Shown piece after piece: positions 27,451 to 35,559 of a stretch of 64,000 nucleotides of DNA. Position 1 is the stretch's first letter; every line of letters begins with the position of its first letter. The stretch is taken from the NCBI GenBank assembly GCA_963727545.1, contig CAVSGS010000011.1:186001-250000 (forward strand), written 5' to 3'. The notes under the pieces are model-generated. The model was not told the origin of the DNA and ran no database searches. It saw nothing but the letters and a program-made list of their open reading frames with translations. The stretch comes from Flexifilum sp963727545 (GTDB lineage Bacteria; Chloroflexota; Anaerolineae; Aggregatilineales; Phototrophicaceae). The position numbers were made by a program, and so were the translations under genes.

Positions 27451-27834
27451 TTGCAGCTTCGTAGGGGCGCAGCGCGCTGCGCCCCCTACCCACCTCCTCG
27501 TGAAAGGCAGCCCACCATCGAACCAAATCCACCACGCAAGATCACGTTCACAGATCGCCAACTACAGAAGAAGTTCAAACATGCTTCTGTTTTAGGGGTT
27601 GAAGGAACCTACAATAAACAAAATGCTGAAGCATTCAGAGAAGCGATTCTCGCTTATGTCGAAGACCCGACAGTGCAACAGATCGTTGGTACATTTCGCC
27701 GTCGTCCCATGATACACTACTTGAAAGAATCGGCGTTAATCGACGTAATGACTGAACCTGACGGTGCGTTCGCCAGTGTGTGGGAACTCACCGACGCACA
27801 GTTCACGAATCTGAATGAGCGAGGGAGCTTGTAA
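27451..27834 (+). CDS. Colicin-D-like tRNase toxin domain, free-standing
   Basis: The frame opens directly after the tkt stop, but its first 16 or so codons are a GTAGGGGCG palindrome, so the true start is uncertain. An ATC at 27517 has GAAAGG in front. The conserved part, ITFTDRQLQKKFKHASVLGV, NAEAFREAILAYVEDPTVQQIVGTFRR, MIHYLKESALIDVMTEPDGAF, SVWELTDAQFTNLNERGSL, matches the C-terminal nuclease domain of colicin D. That enzyme cuts tRNA-Arg anticodon loops; its KFKH motif, with the catalytic His, is kept here. No translocation or receptor domain is present. Base composition is AT-richer than tkt. The overlapping downstream gene looks like its immunity protein. Confidence 0.75.
   Translation: MQLRRGAARCAPYPPPRERQPTIEPNPPRKITFTDRQLQKKFKHASVLGVEGTYNKQNAEAFREAILAYVEDPTVQQIVGTFRRRPMIHYLKESALIDVMTEPDGAFASVWELTDAQFTNLNERGSL
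27471..27499. repeat. GTAGGGGCG palindrome at the toxin 5' end
   Basis: GTAGGGGCGCAGCGC and its complement GCTGCGCCCCCTAC (one extra C), between tkt and the toxin core. It may have replaced the original toxin start. Confidence 0.7.
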
Positions 27835-28112
27835 TGGAGAGTATAATAATCCAATTCATCAAGCTGGTGCAGCGCTTCGTCTCCGGCGAGATCGATGCCG
27901 AGCAGTTTGCGGATCTGGCGGTTGATTTCTGGATTCATCACGACGATTTACGCCGGGGAAGTGACCACGCAACCACGATTATCAGCGAGCTTTGCCTCGA
28001 AGCTGACGCGCTCTCGAACCAACCACCCTATAACTCCACGCCCGATGAACTGCTTGACATGGCGCGCAAAGCCTTGAGCGAACTCCTCGAATTGCAAACC
28101 GAACGAAACTGA
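27834..28112 (+). CDS. Colicin-D-immunity-like protein
   Basis: 92 residues, all-helical and acidic: IIQFIKLVQRFVSGEIDAEQFADLAVDFWIHH, then LCLEADALSNQPPYNSTPDELLDMARKAL. This is the pattern of the colicin immunity domain (Fv-sgeisaeqF and E-DEL features) that blocks the colicin D active site. The ATG overlaps the toxin stop (TAATG), so production is coupled. Position and overlap make toxin-immunity pairing likely; biochemical confirmation is absent. Confidence 0.75.
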   Translation: MESIIIQFIKLVQRFVSGEIDAEQFADLAVDFWIHHDDLRRGSDHATTIISELCLEADALSNQPPYNSTPDELLDMARKALSELLELQTERN

Positions 28113-28171
28113 GTACATTTTGCAGCCGGGAGGATAAGCCTCCGGTGGGAACTAGGAGCACAACTAGAACC

Positions 28172-28625
28172 ATGAAAATTGCCCTCGCAGCGGACCACGC
28201 GGGTTACCCGCTCAAGCAGCACCTCGTCGATTACCTCGCCAAGCAGGGACACGAAGTGATCGACCTCGGCACAGAACGACCCCACCGTTCCCGACGACTA
28301 CCCCGACTTCGCCGAAGCGCTGGCACTCGCCGTGCGCGACGGTCGCGCCGAGCGCGGGATTCTCGCCTGCGGCAGCGGCGTCGGCGCGTCGATTGCCGCT
28401 AACAAGGTCAAGGGGATTTACGCCGCCGTCTGTCACGATCACTACAGCGCGCATCAAGGCGTCGAGCACGACCGCATGAACATCCTGACCCTCGGCGCGC
28501 GGATCATTGGACCGACGCTGGCGGAGGAACTCGCCGACGCTTTCATCGCCGCGCAGCCGAGCAGCGAGGAGCGCCACTTGCGCCGCTTCGGCAAGGTGCA
28601 GGCAATCGAAGCACGGGGTGAGTAA
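28172..28625 (+). CDS. rpiB: Ribose-5-phosphate isomerase B (frameshifted)
   Basis: ATG 28172 begins MKIALAADHAGYPLKQHLVDYL, the LacAB_rpiB signature, to VIDLGTE. Near 28275 the frame slips. One base over it continues DPTVPDDYPDFAEALALAVRDG, RGILACGSGVGASIAANKVKGIYAAVCHDHYSAHQGVEHDRMNILTLGARIIG, with the catalytic Cys in ILACGSG and the His in CHDHYSA and EHDRMN. The joined length is about 151 residues, normal for RpiB. It interconverts ribulose 5-phosphate and ribose 5-phosphate and so fits between tkt and tal-pgi. The indel is probably a sequence error. Confidence 0.93.
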
Positions 28626-28724
28626 ACGCGAAGGAAGCGCTCATATATCAAGCAATCTAACGCAATATCGACGTGCGTTCGGTACAATAGTTAGGCATAT
28701 GGTCATTTTTCAGGAGATGAACTC

Positions 28725-31589
28725 ATGGCAGGAAATCCCCCTGTAGACGTACAGCAATTTGGGCAAAGTATTTGGTACGACAACATCCGCCGCAGCATGT
28801 TGGAGAACGGCGACCTGCAGCGCTTGCTGGACGAGGATGGCGTGCTCGGCATCACCTCGAACCCGACCATCTTCCAGAAAGCGATCGGCGGATCGGACGA
28901 CTACGACGCCGCGCTGGAGCACATGCTCGACCTCGATCCCTATGCGATCTTCGAGGCGCTGGCGATCGACGACATCCAGCACGCGCTCGACCTGCTGCGC
29001 CCGATCTACGACCGCACCGGCGGGCGTGACGGTTACGTCAGCCTCGAAGTCTCGCCACTGATCGCCAACGACACCGAGACGACGACCAACGAGGCGAAGC
29101 GGCTGTTCAAACTGCTCGACCGCCCCAACGCCATGATCAAAATCCCGGCGACCGAAGCCGGTTTGCCCGCCATCGAAGAAGCGATTGCTTCCGGCGTCAA
29201 CGTCAACGTGACGCTGATCTTCGGCGTCGATAACTACGTGGACGTCGCCAACGCCTTCATTCGCGGGTTGGAGCGGCGCAAAGCCGAAGGTAAAGACGTG
29301 AGCAAAATCGCGTCGGTGGCGAGCTTCTTCCTCAGCCGCATCGACGTCGCCGTCGACCGAATGCTCGACAACAACATCCGGGCGGCGCAGACGCGCGGCG
29401 ACATTGGTCGCGTCTCGCTCAACAACAAGCTCAAGGGCAAGACCGCCATCGCCAACGCGAAGGTCGCCTACGAGCGCTTCAAGGAACTGTTCTACGGTGA
29501 CCGCTTCGCCGATCTGCGCGAAGCCGGCGCGATGCCGCAGCGCGTGTTGTGGGCATCCACCAGCACCAAAAATCCCGCCTATCCCGATACCATGTACGTC
29601 GACGCGCTGATCGGCAAGGACACGGTCAACACCGTCCCGCCGGAGACGCTCAAGCTGTTCAAGGATCACGGCACGGTGGGCAATACGCTCGAAGAAGGGA
29701 CCGACGAAGCCCATCAGATGCTCGACATGCTCGCCGAAGTCGGCGTCAACCTCGACGACGTGACGCGCCAGCTTCAGGTCGATGGCGTCAATTCGTTCTC
29801 GGATTCGTTCCACAGCCTGCTGGAACAGGTCGCCGCCAAGCGCGACGTGCTCAAAACCGGCGTGATGAGCCAGCAGGAACTCACGCTCGGCGTGCACGCG
29901 CAAGCCGTGCAGCAGACGCTCAAAGACCTCGCTTCGCATCACACCAACGTCCGCATCTGGGAGCACGACGGCGCGCTCTGGAAAGATAACCCGCAGATCG
30001 TCGCCAAGATCAAGAACCGCCTCGGCTGGCTCGACGTGACCAAAACTATCGACATCGACCGCTTGATCACGCTGCAAACGAAGCCAATCGACGCCGATCA
30101 CGTCGTTCTGCTCGGCATGGGCGGCAGCAGCCTCGCGCCGGAAGTCCTGTTCCGCACCTTCGGCGCAGCAGCAGGACGTCCCACGCTGTTAATGCTCGAC
30201 AGCACCGACCCGGCGAATATCAAGCGCGTTGAGGATGCGATCGACGTCAACCGCACCATCTTCATCGTCTCCAGCAAATCCGGCGGGACGATCGAAACGT
30301 GGTCGTTCTACAAGTATTTCTACGAGAAAACCGGCGGCAAGGGCGATCGCTTCATCGCCATCACCGACGCGGGCAGCAAGCTCGAATTCGAAGCCAAGGA
30401 AAAAGGTTTCCGCGACCTGTTCCTCAACCCGGACGACATCGGCGGGCGTTACAGCGCCCTCAGCTACTTCGGCTTGGTTCCCGCCGCGCTGATCGGCGTG
30501 GACATCAAGCGCCTGTGGGCGAGCGCCGAGCGGATGATGACCGCTTGCAGTTCGAGTATGCCCGCCACCGATCACCCCGGCATGTGGCTGGGCGCGACCA
30601 TGGGCGCGCTGGCTGCCGACGCCCACGATAAGGTCACGATCCAGACCAGCCCGTCGATCGCCAGCTTCGGCAGTTGGGTCGAGCAGTTGATCGCCGAGAG
30701 CACCGGCAAAGAAGGCAAGGGACTCGTCCCGGTGGTCGGCGCAACGGTCGGCAAGCCGCACGATTACTCGACTGACCGGCTGTTCGTCTATCTGCGCGTC
30801 GAGGGCGACGACAACGAAGAAACCGACGCCGGTATGACCGCGCTGCAGCAGGCGGGGCAGCCGTTCGTGACGCTCAAGCTGGACGACATCTACGCGCTCG
30901 GCGGCGAGTTCTTCCGCTGGGAGTTTGCGACGGCGGTCGTCGGCAAGATCCTCGACATCAACCCGTTTGACGAGCCGAACGTCACCGAAAGCAAGAACAA
31001 TACCAACCGTCTGCTCGACTACTACAAGGAAAACGGGCATCTGCCGGAGACGAAGCCGCTGCTCGTCACCGACCACGCCGCGCTCTATGCCGATAGCAAG
31101 ATGGAGCAGATGATCTACGACCTGTGCACGCAGCACCAGTACGAGCACAACACGCTCTCCGGCTTGATCGCCGCGCAGTTGAACGCGACGCAAGCAGGTG
31201 ACTACTTCGCGCTGCTCGCCTACCTGCCCATGACCGACGAAGTGAGCGCCAAGCTGGAGGAAATTCAGCGGCGGCTGCGCCACGTCACCCGACGGGCGGT
31301 CACGCTCGGTTTCGGTCCGCGCTTCCTGCACAGCACCGGTCAACTGCACAAGGGCGGTCCCAATAACGGCGTCTTCTTCCAGATCACGCACGAGAGCAGC
31401 CTCGACCTGCCGATCCCGGAGGCACCTTACACCTTCGGCGTGCTCGAAACGGCGCAAGCCGCCGGTGATCTCGAAGCGCTGCAAGGCAAGAACCGCCGCG
31501 CGCTGCGACTGCACCTCGACGGCGATTTGGTCGCCGGACTGCAAAAGCTGCTCGACGCGGTCGATCTCGCGGGCGAACGGCGGCAGTAG
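28725..31589 (+). CDS. tal-pgi: Bifunctional transaldolase / glucose-6-phosphate isomerase
   Basis: 954 residues, ATG after AGGAGATGAACTC. Residues 1-365 are transaldolase: GVLGITSNPTIFQKAIGGS, DLLRPIYDRTGGRDGYVSLEVSP, and the Schiff-base lysine in NAMIKIPATEAGLPA. Residues about 380-954 are phosphoglucose isomerase: VLLGMGGSSLAPEVLFRT, FIVSSKSGGTIETWSFYKYF, GGRYSALSYFGLVPAALIG, and a C-terminal catalytic region (LGFGPRFLHSTGQLHKGGPNNGVFFQITHE). The fusion links the non-oxidative pentose-phosphate pathway (transfer of dihydroxyacetone) with glycolysis (glucose 6-phosphate/fructose 6-phosphate). It is known from several phyla, including Chloroflexi-like genomes. It closes the tkt-rpiB-tal-pgi cluster and is followed by a strong terminator. 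Confidence 0.97.
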   Translation: MAGNPPVDVQQFGQSIWYDNIRRSMLENGDLQRLLDEDGVLGITSNPTIFQKAIGGSDDYDAALEHMLDLDPYAIFEALAIDDIQHALDLLRPIYDRTGGRDGYVSLEVSPLIANDTETTTNEAKRLFKLLDRPNAMIKIPATEAGLPAIEEAIASGVNVNVTLIFGVDNYVDVANAFIRGLERRKAEGKDVSKIASVASFFLSRIDVAVDRMLDNNIRAAQTRGDIGRVSLNNKLKGKTAIANAKVAYERFKELFYGDRFADLREAGAMPQRVLWASTSTKNPAYPDTMYVDALIGKDTVNTVPPETLKLFKDHGTVGNTLEEGTDEAHQMLDMLAEVGVNLDDVTRQLQVDGVNSFSDSFHSLLEQVAAKRDVLKTGVMSQQELTLGVHAQAVQQTLKDLASHHTNVRIWEHDGALWKDNPQIVAKIKNRLGWLDVTKTIDIDRLITLQTKPIDADHVVLLGMGGSSLAPEVLFRTFGAAAGRPTLLMLDSTDPANIKRVEDAIDVNRTIFIVSSKSGGTIETWSFYKYFYEKTGGKGDRFIAITDAGSKLEFEAKEKGFRDLFLNPDDIGGRYSALSYFGLVPAALIGVDIKRLWASAERMMTACSSSMPATDHPGMWLGATMGALAADAHDKVTIQTSPSIASFGSWVEQLIAESTGKEGKGLVPVVGATVGKPHDYSTDRLFVYLRVEGDDNEETDAGMTALQQAGQPFVTLKLDDIYALGGEFFRWEFATAVVGKILDINPFDEPNVTESKNNTNRLLDYYKENGHLPETKPLLVTDHAALYADSKMEQMIYDLCTQHQYEHNTLSGLIAAQLNATQAGDYFALLAYLPMTDEVSAKLEEIQRRLRHVTRRAVTLGFGPRFLHSTGQLHKGGPNNGVFFQITHESSLDLPIPEAPYTFGVLETAQAAGDLEALQGKNRRALRLHLDGDLVAGLQKLLDAVDLAGERRQ

Positions 31590-31645
31590 GTTTGAGCCGC
31601 TAAGCTGAAATGCGATCCGCGCACAGGATCGCCACCGAAAAAAGC

Positions 31646-31676
31646 AAATGCCGCCCTGTATGAGGGCGGCATTTTG
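31646..31676 (+). terminator. Terminator of tal-pgi
   Basis: AAATGCCGCCC / TGTATGA / GGGCGGCATTT followed by TGTTT: 11-bp stem. Confidence 0.9.
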
Positions 31677-31721
31677 TTTAGTGTCAGTTATCGATAACGA
31701 ATCTGAGCAAGATTTTTCATC

Positions 31722-31998
31722 GTAGGGGCGCACAGCCGTGCGCCCTATAGACACTAAGTTAAGGAAACACGCGCTTTTTGAGAGAGTGTTCGCGGAGTGT
31801 CGCCAGAGGCTCGAAGCCTCTGGCTAAGCATTCAAGCCGTCTGAAGACGGCTAAAACCCATTTCAACTCATCTTGCAGCTCGCTTTAGCGAGCTTGATTT
31901 GATAGCCGGGGGATTTGATCCCCCGGCGGCACGAGCAAAAACGTCGGACAAATCGCTTAAGTTGGTACGTGTAGGGGCGCAGCGTGCTGCGCCCCTAC
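31722..31998. repeat. Composite repeat bounded by GTAGGGGCG palindromes, with four internal hairpins
   Basis: This 277-bp element fills most of the 449-bp gap after tal-pgi. It runs from the palindrome at 31722-31747 (followed by CTATAGACACTAAGTTAAGG) to the one at 31971-31998 (preceded by CTTAAGTTGGTACGT). Inside are four perfect hairpins in a row: 31803-31823, 31835-31852, 31877-31894 and 31905-31927. No coding frame. A second copy of the frame with a different interior lies at 63078-63322. Confidence 0.75.
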
Positions 31999-32038
31999 GA
32001 TGAAAACGCATTCTCAGGTTTCTTGGGCAAGCGCGCAG

Positions 32039-32446
32039 TTACGGTGCGGCGTAGGGTTTGACCCGTTTCCACAGCATCAGGGCGAAGGTGGCGACTGCGC
32101 TCAGTTCCAGCGCGCGCCCGACGAAGGGCAGCCAATCGATGCTCAGCCACGAGTTGAGCACGACCACCGCCAAGCCGCTGTTCAGCAGCAGATAAGCGAC
32201 CCAGCCCAAGCCTTCACGCCCGTAACGCGGCGCTTTGGTGAAGCGCGGCAGAATCCAGAAGGCGATGCCCATAGCGAGCTGCATCGTCCAGCCGAACAGC
32301 ACAATATCGACGTGCGCCGGACGCAGCCGCCAGATCAGCGGGTCGAAGGGGATGCCCTTGTTGAACAGGATCAGCGCGCCGAAGGTAAAGCCGATCCCCA
32401 ATTCGAGCAGGGCAGTGCGCACCATGGTGACGGTCAAGCGCGGCAT
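32039..32446 (-). CDS. Four-helix haem-copper-oxidase-like mini-protein B
   Basis: 135 residues with four membrane helices: LLELGIGFTFGALILFNK, HVDIVLFGWTMQLAMGIAFWIL, WVAYLLLNSGLAVVVLNSW and ALELSAVATFALMLW. The segment RPAHVDIVLFGWTMQLAMGIAFWILPRF resembles helices of cytochrome c oxidase subunit I or NnrS-like proteins, with one His that could bind haem. It is far too short to be an oxidase. It follows a paralogous gene after 1 bp on the same strand, so the two probably form a heterodimer that could rebuild a larger helical bundle. Function is unknown. Confidence 0.7.
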   Translation of the reverse strand: MPRLTVTMVRTALLELGIGFTFGALILFNKGIPFDPLIWRLRPAHVDIVLFGWTMQLAMGIAFWILPRFTKAPRYGREGLGWVAYLLLNSGLAVVVLNSWLSIDWLPFVGRALELSAVATFALMLWKRVKPYAAP

Positions 32447-32447
32447 G

Positions 32448-32870
32448 TCATCGCTCCTTGATCCGCCGCCACGTGTTGATGACGAAGCCCCACCCGGCGA
32501 TCAACTGGAGCACCGCCGAGAGCGCCAGTACCCAGCCGAGATTCCACTCCGGCTTGACCACGACCAGCGGCTCGCTGAGGGCGCGCAGGACTAAGCCCAC
32601 GTTGAGCAGGATGAAGGTCGCCCAACCGAGTCGCTCGCTGCCGCGCGGCGTCTCCTTGGTCAGCTTGGGGAACATCCAGTAACCGACGCCCATGATCAAC
32701 TGCGTCACCCACCCGACCATTAACAGATGCAGGTAGACCGGGTAGAGCAGCGAGATCGTCGGCGGCAGGCTGGTGATCACCGGGCGCGCGACCGTCAGCG
32801 CCCCGGCGATCAGCGCGAGGATGAAATCGATCAGTCCGGCTTTGATGAATGCCCGTGATAACGGTGGCAC
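32448..32870 (-). CDS. Four-helix haem-copper-oxidase-like mini-protein A
   Basis: 140 residues, four membrane helices. YPVYLHLLMVGWVTQLIMGVGYWMFPKLT aligns with RPAHVDIVLFGWTMQLAMGIAFWILPRFT of the downstream gene (32039-32446), and both end in a WGFVINTWRR/ALMLWKRV-type cationic tail. The His in YLHLLMVGW lies at the equivalent place. The pair is translationally coupled (stop and start 1 bp apart). It may be a haem- or metal-binding membrane component related to nitric-oxide or respiratory stress proteins. This is inference from the helix pattern. Confidence 0.7.
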   Translation of the reverse strand: MPPLSRAFIKAGLIDFILALIAGALTVARPVITSLPPTISLLYPVYLHLLMVGWVTQLIMGVGYWMFPKLTKETPRGSERLGWATFILLNVGLVLRALSEPLVVVKPEWNLGWVLALSAVLQLIAGWGFVINTWRRIKER

Positions 32871-32995
32871 AGCGGGAAATCCTCAGGGTCACAATATAGG
32901 GTGATTAGCCTAACGCGCGCGGCGCGCCGAGTCGAGGTCGATTGCGACATTTTCGGCGTGATGGAAATCAGTGCAGCCATACGATTTTTGCGCTC

Positions 32996-33155
32996 GTAGG
33001 GGCGTTACTTTGACCCCTCAACCCCCTAGCCCCCTTCTCCCACACAAGCGGGGAGAAGGGGGAACGTCGCCCCTCGCCCCGTTTACGTGGGAGAGGGGAG
33101 GACGCTTTGCGTCCGGGGTGAGGGGTTCTTAAACCCCCTCATGTAACGCTCCTAC
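32996..33155. repeat. MITE-like element with GTAGG-GCGTTAC ends
   Basis: Terminal inverted repeats GTAGGGGCGTTAC and (complement) GTAGGAGCGTTAC enclose 130 bp of CCCTTCTCCC/GGGAGAAGGG and CCCCTCGCCCC/GGGAGAGGGGAGG hairpins. It fills the 297-bp gap between the mini-oxidase pair and the MOSC gene. Nothing else is seen in that gap. Confidence 0.7.
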
Positions 33156-33167
33156 TACTGCTCGATC

Positions 33168-33833
33168 TCAGCCCGCCGTTGAGCGCGTGTTCAGCGCGGC
33201 TAGTTCTTGCGCGAGTTGGTCGCGATCCTTGTAGTGCGTCGGTGCAGCGATAGCACGGCGCAGATAATCGGCGTCGCGCAGCGATCTATCGTAGAAGGCG
33301 CGGAACATCTCCAGCGCGAGGATCGTCTCGCCTTGATAGGGTTCCAGCGTCACCGGATCGCCCGCCTGCACTGCGCCGGTTTCGATCACGCGGCAGTAAA
33401 TGCCGGGACGCTCGGCGTAGCGGAACTTTTTGACCCACTGCGGATCGTCCATGCGGTAAGCGAAAGTCGCGCAGGGGATGCGCGGCGCGGTCACTTCGAG
33501 CAGGACTGCCCCCACGCGCAGCCGATCCCCGATGCGGAGGTCGGCGCTCGCCAGTTCGCTGATAGTCAGGTTCTCGCCGAAGGTGCCGGGGTCGAGCGCG
33601 CGACCCAACTCCGCCGCCCACCAGTCATAATCGGCGGTGCCGTAGACGTAGACCGCTTGATCGACGCCGCCGTGATTCTCGACGTCGCAGATGGCATCGT
33701 CCGCCAGACCGAGCGTACCGATTTGCACCGGATCGCTCGCGGGCTGCTTGAAAATGCCGGTCGTGCCGTGTTGTTTGACCGTCGGCGGCATGGCTCTGAC
33801 CGCGCCGACATTCACGCTGAGTAGCTGCATCAT
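33168..33833 (-). CDS. MOSC domain protein (YiiM-like)
   Basis: 221 residues. MOSC motifs are GLADDAICDVENHGGVDQAVYVYG (HGG metal-cofactor loop), GTFGENLTISEL, IGDRLRVGAVLLEVTAPRIPCATFAYRM with the conserved molybdenum-binding cysteine in RIPCATF, and GIYCRVIETGAVQAGDPVTL. A helical tail (the three-alpha domain) ends the protein. YiiM relatives reduce N-hydroxylated purines and amines with molybdenum cofactor. The start may be either of two adjacent Met codons. No partner gene is adjacent, and the GTAGGGGCACG palindrome at 33876 lies in its promoter region. Confidence 0.88.
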   Translation of the reverse strand: MMQLLSVNVGAVRAMPPTVKQHGTTGIFKQPASDPVQIGTLGLADDAICDVENHGGVDQAVYVYGTADYDWWAAELGRALDPGTFGENLTISELASADLRIGDRLRVGAVLLEVTAPRIPCATFAYRMDDPQWVKKFRYAERPGIYCRVIETGAVQAGDPVTLEPYQGETILALEMFRAFYDRSLRDADYLRRAIAAPTHYKDRDQLAQELAALNTRSTAG

Positions 33834-33875
33834 GAGTTCAGTTTCCTAATTGTGAGATAACAATTCTGGATAGTC

Positions 33876-33903
33876 GTAGGGGCACGATATATCGTGCCCC
33901 TAC
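33876..33903. repeat. GTAGGGGCACGATATATCGTGCCCCTAC-type palindrome
   Basis: A perfect 28-bp palindrome (arms GTAGGGGCACGATA). It differs in its core from other family members but keeps full self-complementarity. Confidence 0.75.
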
Positions 33904-33949
33904 ACGGGAAAATTAGGGGGTGATCGCGTTCAGCCAGCCATAGCAGCAC

Positions 33950-35125
33950 TCAGGGTATGATGCCCAGTTCGCGGGCTTCTTCGTAAGACAGCGGACCCCG
34001 TTCACGGCGCGTTTCGTTGGCGATCTCCGCCAACTTTTCGGGATCGAACAGATCGTCAGCAGCGGACTCGTCGAGATTGTCCAGCGCCATGTGATCGAAC
34101 AGGCTCAGGTCGAGATTTTGAATCGGCTCAAGGTGCAGCGGTTCCGGCTCCGGCAGCAGTTCGGGTTCGAGGCTGCTCCATTCCTCGGCACGCTCGATCA
34201 GCGGCTCCGGCTCCTCGGTGATCTCCTCATTCTCCACGTCGAGCGGCTCCGCCTCATCCACCGGCGGCGCGGTGAAAGCGAAGGCGCTCATGCCGAGGAT
34301 GGCGACCAAGTCTTCCGCGCTGCGCCGCCCGAAGCGATTGACCGCTCCGAACTGGCGACTGCCGATCTGTCCGTCGAAGATCAGGCACATGAAGTGGTGA
34401 AACCCGACCGAAAGCACGTACACGTCGAAGGTCTCGCCGTCGTAGAAATGCAGCGACGAGGGATGCCCGCCGATCAACTGCCCCATGTCGAAGGTCGTCT
34501 TGGCGGTCGGCAGCAGCGCTTGCGCCAGCGCATCGCGGTCAAGGTAGCCGATCGTGCCGCGTTCCAGCACGATTTCCCCGGCGCGAGTCGCCAGCACGAT
34601 CGCCAACGCGCCGATGTCGGTCAGCAGCGTGTCAATCACGTGAGCGGCGGCTTTGATGTCCAGCGGCGGAATCAGCCCCAAGTCGGCAGAATGGTTGATC
34701 TCGACGGCGGGGGGTGCAGCCGGGACGTAAGCAGCGGCGAGATCGCTGCCGTCGAGTCCGGCTTTGAAAAAGCGCATGAATTGGGCGGGGTCGAGCGGGC
34801 GATGCAGGTAGACGAACGGTGCTTCGCGGCGGAAATTGTCGTCCAGTTCAGCGGGGTCGTTCGGCTCGGCGAGGACGATGACTGCCATTTCCGGCAAGGC
34901 TTGCTTGACCGTCAGCGCGAGACTGATGCCGTCCATGCCGTCACGCAAACCCAACGTCGTAATCAGCAGGTCAGGCGCTTTACCCTCAATTTCGGTGAGC
35001 GCTTCCGTACTGCCGGGAACGTCGATTTGAATAATCGGTTGAGCGGTGAGATCGACTGCCGAGCGCACAATCTGCGCAATTACGCCCGTCGGATCAACCG
35101 TGACGACACGCGCTAAAGAAACCAT
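33950..35125 (-). CDS. Receiver-like / roadblock-LC7 domain protein with acidic tail
   Basis: 391 residues. Residues 1-125 fold like a response-regulator receiver (ARVVTVDPTGVIAQIV, DLLITTLGLRDGMDGISLALTVKQALPEMAVIVLAE, FVYLHRPLDPAQFMRFFKAG), but the phosphoacceptor position reads ITTLGLRDG without a clear Asp, so it is probably degenerate. Residues about 160-270 look like a roadblock/LC7 domain (VIDTLLTDIGALAIVLATRAGEIVLERG...SVGFHHFMCLIFDG). The tail (EPEPLIERAEEWSSLEPELLPEPEP) is highly acidic. Such proteins partner with small GTPases or sigma-factor signalling. It follows the ECF sigma gene and a small protein on the same strand. Confidence 0.75.
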   Translation of the reverse strand: MVSLARVVTVDPTGVIAQIVRSAVDLTAQPIIQIDVPGSTEALTEIEGKAPDLLITTLGLRDGMDGISLALTVKQALPEMAVIVLAEPNDPAELDDNFRREAPFVYLHRPLDPAQFMRFFKAGLDGSDLAAAYVPAAPPAVEINHSADLGLIPPLDIKAAAHVIDTLLTDIGALAIVLATRAGEIVLERGTIGYLDRDALAQALLPTAKTTFDMGQLIGGHPSSLHFYDGETFDVYVLSVGFHHFMCLIFDGQIGSRQFGAVNRFGRRSAEDLVAILGMSAFAFTAPPVDEAEPLDVENEEITEEPEPLIERAEEWSSLEPELLPEPEPLHLEPIQNLDLSLFDHMALDNLDESAADDLFDPEKLAEIANETRRERGPLSYEEARELGIIP

Positions 35126-35226
35126 TTCCCTTACCCATAAACTGGTGAAGCCGAGGCACTACTCCCCAATTATAACGGCAATCGGGGCGACCGATTCATC
35201 AAGAGCCTTAAGTTTCGAGTTGAGCG

Positions 35227-35559
35227 CTAGGCGAGCATGTGGATGACGGTGAAGGCGTAACGACTGTGCGCGTTGTAGTGCTGGTACAGGCGGGGCTGGC
35301 GGCGAGCACGTTCGTAGATGCTGGAATCGACGATCAACAGGCTCAGCAAGCGGCGCGTCCCGTGGCTGATCGTCTGAGCGTGATCGCGCAGTCCGGGGGA
35401 AGCGGTGACGGCTGGCAGCGGCGGCAGCATCGGCTGTTCGGCGGCACGACTCAGCAGTAGTTCTTTAGCGGCTTGCTGGCGCGCGGGGGGAACGAGGGTG
35501 TCAAAGCGCAAGCTGCGGGTGATGTCAGCGTCGAGCTGCTCTTCACGTAATTCCTGCAT
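35227..35559 (-). CDS. Small protein coupled to ECF sigma factor, possible anti-sigma or accessory
   Basis: 110 residues from ATG at 35557-35559, which overlaps the sigma-factor end by 17 bp, or 122 from 35595. Soluble: ELREEQLDADITRSLRFDTLVPPARQQAAKELLLSRAAEQPMLPPLP, then RRLLSLLIVDSSIYERARRQPRLYQHYN. No zinc-binding HxxxCxxC anti-sigma motif is visible. Overlap with the sigma gene suggests coupled expression and an anti-sigma or accessory role, which is inference. No family is recognised. Confidence 0.6.
   Translation of the reverse strand: MQELREEQLDADITRSLRFDTLVPPARQQAAKELLLSRAAEQPMLPPLPAVTASPGLRDHAQTISHGTRRLLSLLIVDSSIYERARRQPRLYQHYNAHSRYAFTVIHMLA

Noticed and set aside
27451..27516. N-terminal part of the colicin-D-like frame as real protein
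   Set aside because: It is encoded by a GTAGGGGCG palindrome immediately after the tkt stop; no ribosome-binding site precedes the TTG. The start was left uncertain.
28710..31754. Antisense frames of 463 and 521 codons across tal-pgi
   Set aside because: Same reasoning as for tkt: the plus strand encodes a complete known fusion, while the minus frames carry no motif.
31803..31927. Possible CRISPR array or tandem repeat array
   Set aside because: The four hairpins have different sequences and no equal spacers. They are neighbouring palindromes, not direct repeats.
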